A program made the position numbers and the translations under genes. Positions 59,026-64,000 of a stretch of 64,000 nucleotides of DNA are shown piece after piece. The notes beneath the pieces were generated by a model. The model searched no databases and had not been told where the DNA came from. It saw only the letters and a program-made list of their open reading frames with translations. The stretch comes from Azadirachta indica. Taxonomy: Eukaryota > Streptophyta > Magnoliopsida > Sapindales > Meliaceae. Position 1 is the stretch's first letter, and each line of letters begins with the position of its first letter. Where the stretch lies: contig CM040440.1 of assembly GCA_022749755.1 (NCBI GenBank), positions 370,824 through 434,823 on the forward strand. Direction: 5' to 3'.

Positions 59026-59768
59026 TTATCTTAGAAAAACGATGTTGCCATCCAAAAATGACAGGTCTGGAGTCGGAATGTTGTTGAAATACTCTTCGAA
59101 AAATAAAATGTCCAGAGACAAACAATTGTCTAAAACATCGAATGATAAATTTGTTGTCTCTCTTTGAAACTCTTGAACTATTGTTGTTGGTTTATCAGTA
59201 GGTTTTATTAATGTTTTTTCTTTTTTCGTTTCTTTGCTGGAATGATTCCGAAAATTGAGAACAGAAGTTGAAGTTGAAAAATTGTTAGACTCATCACCTA
59301 GTACTATTGATTTGTCTGGATTCCTTGATCTTGCTCTTTTTCACTTGACTTTTTAAAGAGGCGGTGTTGAGAAGTTTGTTAAAGTGTTAGGACCCCTAAG
59401 CTTAATAGCTGCATTGTCATAAACTCTCACGGCTTCTTCAGCTGTATCATAAGTTCCGAGCCATAATTGTACCCCTCTATGTTTAATCTCAACGGCCCAT
59501 CTACCCCAAGCTGTATGCCACAAAACTCTTTAATTGGTCGTCGACATACTGAAGCATCTGTTGAGATTCTCTTCTTGTTATTAGCGAGGACAGCAGTGTT
59601 ACTATTTTTACTGGGAGTGAGTTCGATGTATGTTTCATTAACATAGCGTTTCAGCCTCTAGTGGTGAGAAAACTCTACATCTTCTTTGCTGGAGGAGTCC
59701 GTTGCATCGTGATTAGTGGTTGAAATCCTTACAACTCTTCGAATTGTATTGACACCACTATTATTCAT
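59026..59768 (-). pseudogene. Cytokinin response factor-like (AP2/ERF) pseudogene
   Basis: ATG at 59768 opens MNNSGVNTIRRVVRISTTNH and DATDSSSKEDVEFSHH, then a TAG stop. The frame resumes RLKRYVNETYIELTPSKNSN, the basic N-terminal region typical of CRFs. The AP2 domain is damaged at its start (the expected RGVRQRPWG is lost at a frameshift) but then reads [40 protein letters not shown] and [12 protein letters not shown], then another stop. The C-terminal part is open (DKSIVLGDESNNFSTSTSVL, SLDILFFEEYFNNIPTPDLS, FLDGNIVFLR, TAA at 59026-59028). CRFs are nuclear transcription factors downstream of cytokinin signalling. At least two stops and one frameshift make this copy non-functional unless sequencing errors are responsible. 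The order and spacing of parts show an intronless ancestor of about 245 codons. Confidence 0.85.
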
Positions 59769-59774
59769 TTTATG

Positions 59775-60475
59775 TTTCTGATTTCTTCTTTTCCTTATAA
59801 TTGACTGAAAAAGATTGATAATACAAAATAATTAAAATATTTTTACATAATAATAATGTTTAAAAATTATTACCCTTTAACTTAAAATAACAATTATTTG
59901 TTTACTTTTTATAAATAAAAGATATTTTATATTAAAAATTATATTTATAATTTATTCCAAACCTATCAAACAACCATAACCCTCAACCCCCAATGTTTTT
60001 GACTTGCCTAATTCTTGAACCAAATATTGTTTATATATATATATATATGTAACACTTGATTTTTTTTCTTTATATTGTTAATTAATAATCAAATGTGTAC
60101 TAATTTGAACAAATTAGAAACAACTAAAAAAAGGGTTTCTTGTGTTGTCAATGTAAGTCTTACGAGTTGCCCTAAGTTGAGAATGTTGTTAAATTGAACT
60201 TTAGAGCCCCTCACCTTGTGTTTAAAGTATAGTCTTAAAAGTTTTTATATACTTATTTAAAAAATATTATCTTATTAATATTTACAATTTAGTGCCCATT
60301 AACTATAATCCTCCTATATTCTTTTGCTTAATGGACTGAAATGTTAAAATTGAAAAAATAGTGAAATCGTTTGTTATTTATTTAATGTTTAGGGATGAAA
60401 ATATTGTCATCCCATATCTTTTATTTTAACAAAAACTCCTTCTATCCCATAAAATAAGGTCAAGATATTAGCATT
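59775..60475. other. Upstream flank of the CRF pseudogene
   Basis: AT-rich DNA with a TA run near 60029-60048. No gene or terminal repeat supported. Confidence 0.4.
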
Positions 60476-60479
60476 AATT

Positions 60480-60688
60480 GAATTTGATTGAATCATATAA
60501 ATAAAAACCTTGAGGCAAACTTTTAATCTTAAATAGTTAAGATTATATAGGCATTAATTAAAATATATTAATGATGACTGATTATATATATTAAATTAAT
60601 TTTAATACTTAAAAATGTATAAATTTAATTATTAAAAATTAACATAAAATTTGTGTAAAATTAAGTGATATACATATATAAAGAGAGA
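60480..60688. mobile_element. Palindromic MITE copy (family M), diverged
   Basis: Arms: CTTAAATAGTTAAGATTATA and, inverted, TTAATTTTAATACTTAAAAA; the right end is TTTGTGTAAAATTAAGTGAT followed by a short TA run. Confidence 0.45.
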
Positions 60689-60689
60689 G

Positions 60690-62280
60690 CACAAAGCAAG
60701 TAAAGAATAATGAAAGTAGGAGGTATACAATGAGTGGATTTTGTAATAAATGAAAAGCACAACAATTTATTTTATTTTTTTAATCATTGCAAAAAGATAA
60801 TCTAAAAAAGGTCGAAGTTATAAAAGTAGAACATACTTGCACTAACTTATAAAATGAAAAAGTCCAAAATAGTCGAACATGAACAACTCATCAGTTCCTT
60901 CTCAAGTGGACATTTTTTTCCCAAACTGTAAAATATGTTAAGAAATACAAAATGAACTTTAGTGATAATAAAAAAAAAAAATTTTAAAATAGTCAAGGTA
61001 ATATATAATATGTAAATTATGGTTACCTCTTGAATAATGCATCATGATCACAATAATTAATATGTATATAAAGATCAAAAAACAGTAAATTAGCAAAACA
61101 AACTTAAACTCAGACGGCATATTTGTTCTTAAATAATATCTGGATCAAATGCACCTTTCCTAAGAAGAAAATAGAAAATTCAAAATAAAAGTTTAGTAAA
61201 CTCAAATGATATAGAATTATATGAATATAAAAAATTAAACTAATCAAAATGTCCTATTATTTATCTATTAAAAATCACTAACAAAATATGTGGATATGAT
61301 ATTTAGAATAATAAATAAACAAAAATAATAATAAATAACTACATAATGAAATAAATAATATTAAATTTAAGTAATTAAACATATGATATTTGTTAATTTC
61401 ATTTGTAAGTAGTAGTAGTAAAGTGAGTGTAGAGAGAAAAACAAGAAGGGAGTGGGAGAGAGAGGCTTTAAGGGCGACGGCTATGAGAGAAAAAGAAAAT
61501 AGAAGGGAGAAAGTTTAGGGTTATGGCTTTTTACTTTTATATGATTATCATCAATTAAAATCTAAAATATATAATATAAATAAATATATTATTAAATACA
61601 TATCTAATAGTTTGTTGCACATTGAAAGATGGAAAGGCTTTGTTTAAAAAGAAAGAGAGACTAAAATGTTGTTTTTCATTTCACAAAAAAAGAAATGAGC
61701 AAAGTAAAAGATGAAGGACAGCACAAGTCAAAAAAAATGGGCTCGTGCATAAAAATAATTTTTTGGGAATCTTTTATTTAACATGGTTATGTTGTTTAGT
61801 TAATTAAAGTCAAAAAGTTAAAGATGTTTTTATATTTTAAATTGAAAATCTATAATCATTAGATTTAATTTTATTTTTTACTAAAAAAGTTAATAAAACT
61901 AAGATAAAATACGCAGCTACTCTTTTAACCAAAAAAAAATGTTATTTTTGAAACATGATTCTTGCTTAAGAGAAAGCGAGAAGATAATTAAATTTTATAA
62001 ATACATTATAAATAAAATTAATAATTATAAATGGTACTAAATTAAAATATATTTTATTTATATAATAATATATTTATTTGTAATTATTTTATTTATTTTG
62101 TAAGATAAAAAAAATTAGGTTGTTATAATATTTAGTACAATTATAAGTATTATACTGCAATATATTCTATTTATATATGATTTATTTTATTTATTCCATG
62201 GTATCTAATTAATATAGAATTATTAATATATTGTAAAACAAATAAATTTATATTTTATTTATAATAGGTGAATAAATATT
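60690..62280. other. AT-rich intergenic DNA
   Basis: No gene, RNA or terminal repeat supported. A purine-rich stretch (GTGGGAGAGAGAGGCTTTAA) lies near 61450. Confidence 0.35.
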
Positions 62281-62284
62281 TAGT

Positions 62285-63180
62285 TATTAAGTTGTTATAA
62301 AATAAAACTTATTATTATTAATATACTTAGAAGGATATAGCACAAAACTTAAGGATGAAGCAATCCTCACCATTATCTGCTTCTCCCCTATGCACCCTGC
62401 ATAAACGAACATACTAGCTGTTTTCTCTGAATCAAGACCCTGAAATAGATCAACCAACCACATGCATTTGAAAGTAAGCAAATATCTCACAAAATATCAA
62501 TTAGCTGATTTCGAGCTCTCTAAATTAACACACAAAACTTTACCTGAAGTGCTCGACACAAGGGTCTAATTGGCCTTTCAACAGTATGGGAACTAACCGA
62601 AGGTGTATGCCCCCAAACGAGCTTGTCATTACAGCAAGCATGAACCTTATTACCTTAAACTGCAAGTTCAACATATCACATATTTGGATTCATCTACCAA
62701 AGCAAAAATCCACACCTCAAACTGCAAGTTCAACGTACCACATATTTGGATTCATTTGCCAAAGCACAAATCCAAACCTCTAATTGCAAGTTCAACATAC
62801 CACATCTAGATTCATCTGCCAAAGCATAAACCTACCCAACTTCGCACATCTACAGGTATTCTTATTCTTAACTGTCATAGTAGCAGTTTCAAACTCTGCA
62901 GCTACCATCCTAATCTTTCCCATGGCATAAGCATTTTTAATACAGTTATGTAACTTCTGCCTACTTGAGGCAGCCGTGTACTGCACCAACTTGGGAAGAA
63001 TCAATAGGGGCACAAGGATTGATTGAGGAATTGAGGGAATTGTCTTTGAAGAGGAAAATTATTTGCTAGCTGGTCAACTAATAAAAGCAGGCTTAGAGAT
63101 TAAGATTTAGAAATGAAATTGTCAGACAAAGAGATTGATGGCTTGATTAAAAAAAAGTGTTTTAGAAAGAGGAGATTTAG
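62285..63180 (-). other. Less AT-rich region with two short open frames, possibly an unrecognised gene or pseudogene
   Basis: Base composition and codon-like phase improve here. The minus-strand frames 62792-63013 (LPKLVQYTAASSRQKLHNCI...) and 62287-62490 (FQGLDSEKTASMFVYAGCIG...) could be exons, but no splice model joins them and no family was recognised. A 62-bp tandem repeat lies between them. Function unknown. Confidence 0.25.
62657..62832. repeat. Tandem repeat, 62-bp unit, about 2.8 copies
   Basis: Units start at 62657, 62719 and 62781, each AAACTGCAAGTTCAACATAC-like and containing CACATATTTGGATTCATCTG-like sequence and CCAAAGCA. The overlapping plus-strand frames (62586-62783 and 62603-62809) are repeats of the unit and not convincing proteins. 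Confidence 0.85.
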
Positions 63181-63414
63181 TGGTAGAGTTAGGGGGAGAA
63201 AATGGAAATATGATGATTGGGGTCCTTAATTGTAAGTGGGATTGATGGGGTTTGATTGTGAAAGAGGTTAGAGTTAAGTAGATTGGGAGAATTAATAGTC
63301 AAAAAGGAAGAATAAAATGATTTAATAGGGTTTAATATTGAAAAATATTTTTTTAGTATGGTGAGTAAAATGAGTGAATTCATGAGAAAAAGGAAAAAAT
63401 ATATTCGACAAATT

Positions 63415-63669
63415 TTAGATGTCGGGAGACAAATATCTTTTGCAAGATGGGTGATTGAAGAGGTTTTTGTGTTGGGTTGGTAGAGCAGGCATGTTTAGGA
63501 GATCAGCTTTTTTTCTTGCTTCATACTTAAGATACCCTTCAAAGTTAGTGAGTTTTTCATGCAATTCTTCAAACATAATAGGACCTTCACGAACATACAC
63601 AGCCGAGCAAAGATCCTTATAGTCATCATCAAGACCACTTAAGATTTTTAACACAAGATCATCATACAT
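63415..63669 (-). pseudogene. Copia-type gag fragment
   Basis: 84-residue open stretch: DDLVLKILSGLDDDYKDLCS, AVYVREGPIMFEELHEKLTN and FEGYLKYEARKKADLL. This is the conserved mid-gag segment of plant Ty1/Copia elements (LVLKILSGLxxDYK..., FEELHEKLxNFE). It is cut off on both sides, and no pol segment follows. Confidence 0.8.
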
Positions 63670-63744
63670 ATATGATTTAATTAATTTAATATTATATTGG
63701 TTGACTGTACTGCTTTAGATAAAATGAAGCAATTATGAATAATT

Positions 63745-63830
63745 TTTTAATTGATTGCAGTGGGTGCAGGGGCGCCAAAAACTACACGGGGGCGTGAGTA
63801 TAATTGAAGGGTTAGTGCGTACTCATATTT
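63745..63830 (-). mobile_element. Fragment of the 57.6-kb LTR end / primer-binding region
   Basis: TTAATTGATTGCAGTGGGTG then CAGGGGCGCCAAAAACTACA and GTGAGTATAATTGAAGGGTT match 57613-57690 (GATTGTAGTGGGTACTGAGG, CACCAAAAACCACGC, GTGAGTACAATTGAAGCGGT) in the same orientation. The GGCGCCAAAAA core is the reverse complement of a TTTTTGGCGCC primer-binding-region motif. Confidence 0.6.
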
Positions 63831-63834
63831 TGAT

Positions 63835-64000
63835 GGGCCAACAACCTGCTACTAGACGTACCAACATTTTCTAATGTCTATATGAGTAAAGTGGGATATA
63901 AAAAATTAACCATTTACTATTTTTAATTCTTTTTCTTTATTTACATAGATATCGTCATTCCTTTAATTTTCTCCAATATTTTATTTACTTTTTTAGGGCA
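63835..64000. other. Right edge, no gene seen
   Basis: Short AT-rich sequence to the window end without a supported feature. Confidence 0.4.

Overview
The window is nuclear DNA of a flowering plant, most likely a dicot. It is strongly AT-rich, its genes carry GT-AG introns, and five recognisable plant gene families sit as islands in a sea of transposon debris, microsatellites and long A/T runs. A run of N at 338-437 shows it is part of a scaffold with a gap. All calls were made by reading the sequence by eye; exon borders rest on reading-frame continuity, GT-AG sites and remembered family structure.

Genes from left to right. An open Lys/Glu/Asp-rich minus-strand reading frame (1-337) runs off the left edge and into the N gap. 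A HAIKU1-type VQ-motif protein (2425-3453, +) has a long 5' leader. An intronless PYL1-like abscisic acid receptor (21009-21674, -) stands alone between TE-rich stretches. A four-exon gene for a 184-residue protein of unknown function (32145-33437, -) lies 0.6 kb downstream of a two-exon mitochondrial carrier of the BOU type (34037-35705, -), which has a probable 2-kb intron in its 5' leader. Ribosomal protein eL13 (44621-45884, -, four coding exons) has a 5'-leader intron and telo-box and site II promoter motifs. A cytokinin-response-factor (AP2/ERF) pseudogene lies at 59026-59768 (-).

Repeats fill the rest. 5.9-9.3 kb: a Ty3/gypsy gag remnant with primer-binding site, a LINE reverse-transcriptase remnant and a coiled-coil ORF remnant. 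9.7-12.3 kb: MITEs plus a 727-bp Mutator-like element with a 9-bp target duplication, inserted between two long inverted arms. 12.85-13.0 kb: a tRNA-derived SINE with a 21-bp target duplication. 14.3-16.2 kb: a 5'-truncated LINE with an 18-bp target duplication. 19-19.5, 26-27.6, 39.4 and 60.5 kb: a recurring palindromic MITE family sitting in or beside (TA)n microsatellites. 40.5-42.2 kb: a decayed hAT transposase. 48.3-52 kb: three diverged copies of an unidentified coding-like segment. 52.25-52.8 kb: a CACTA terminus with 81-bp subterminal repeats. 53-58.6 kb: a nested, apparently non-autonomous LTR element carrying a 'putative plant transposon protein' ORF. 63.4-63.7 kb: a Copia gag fragment.

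The genes show no operon-like cooperation; each is an independent nuclear gene. The most useful observations are the split four-exon gene, the CRF pseudogene, the microsatellite-associated MITE family, the unidentified inverted coding-like repeats at 50-52 kb and the nested 53-58 kb locus. No convincing new multi-gene system was found.
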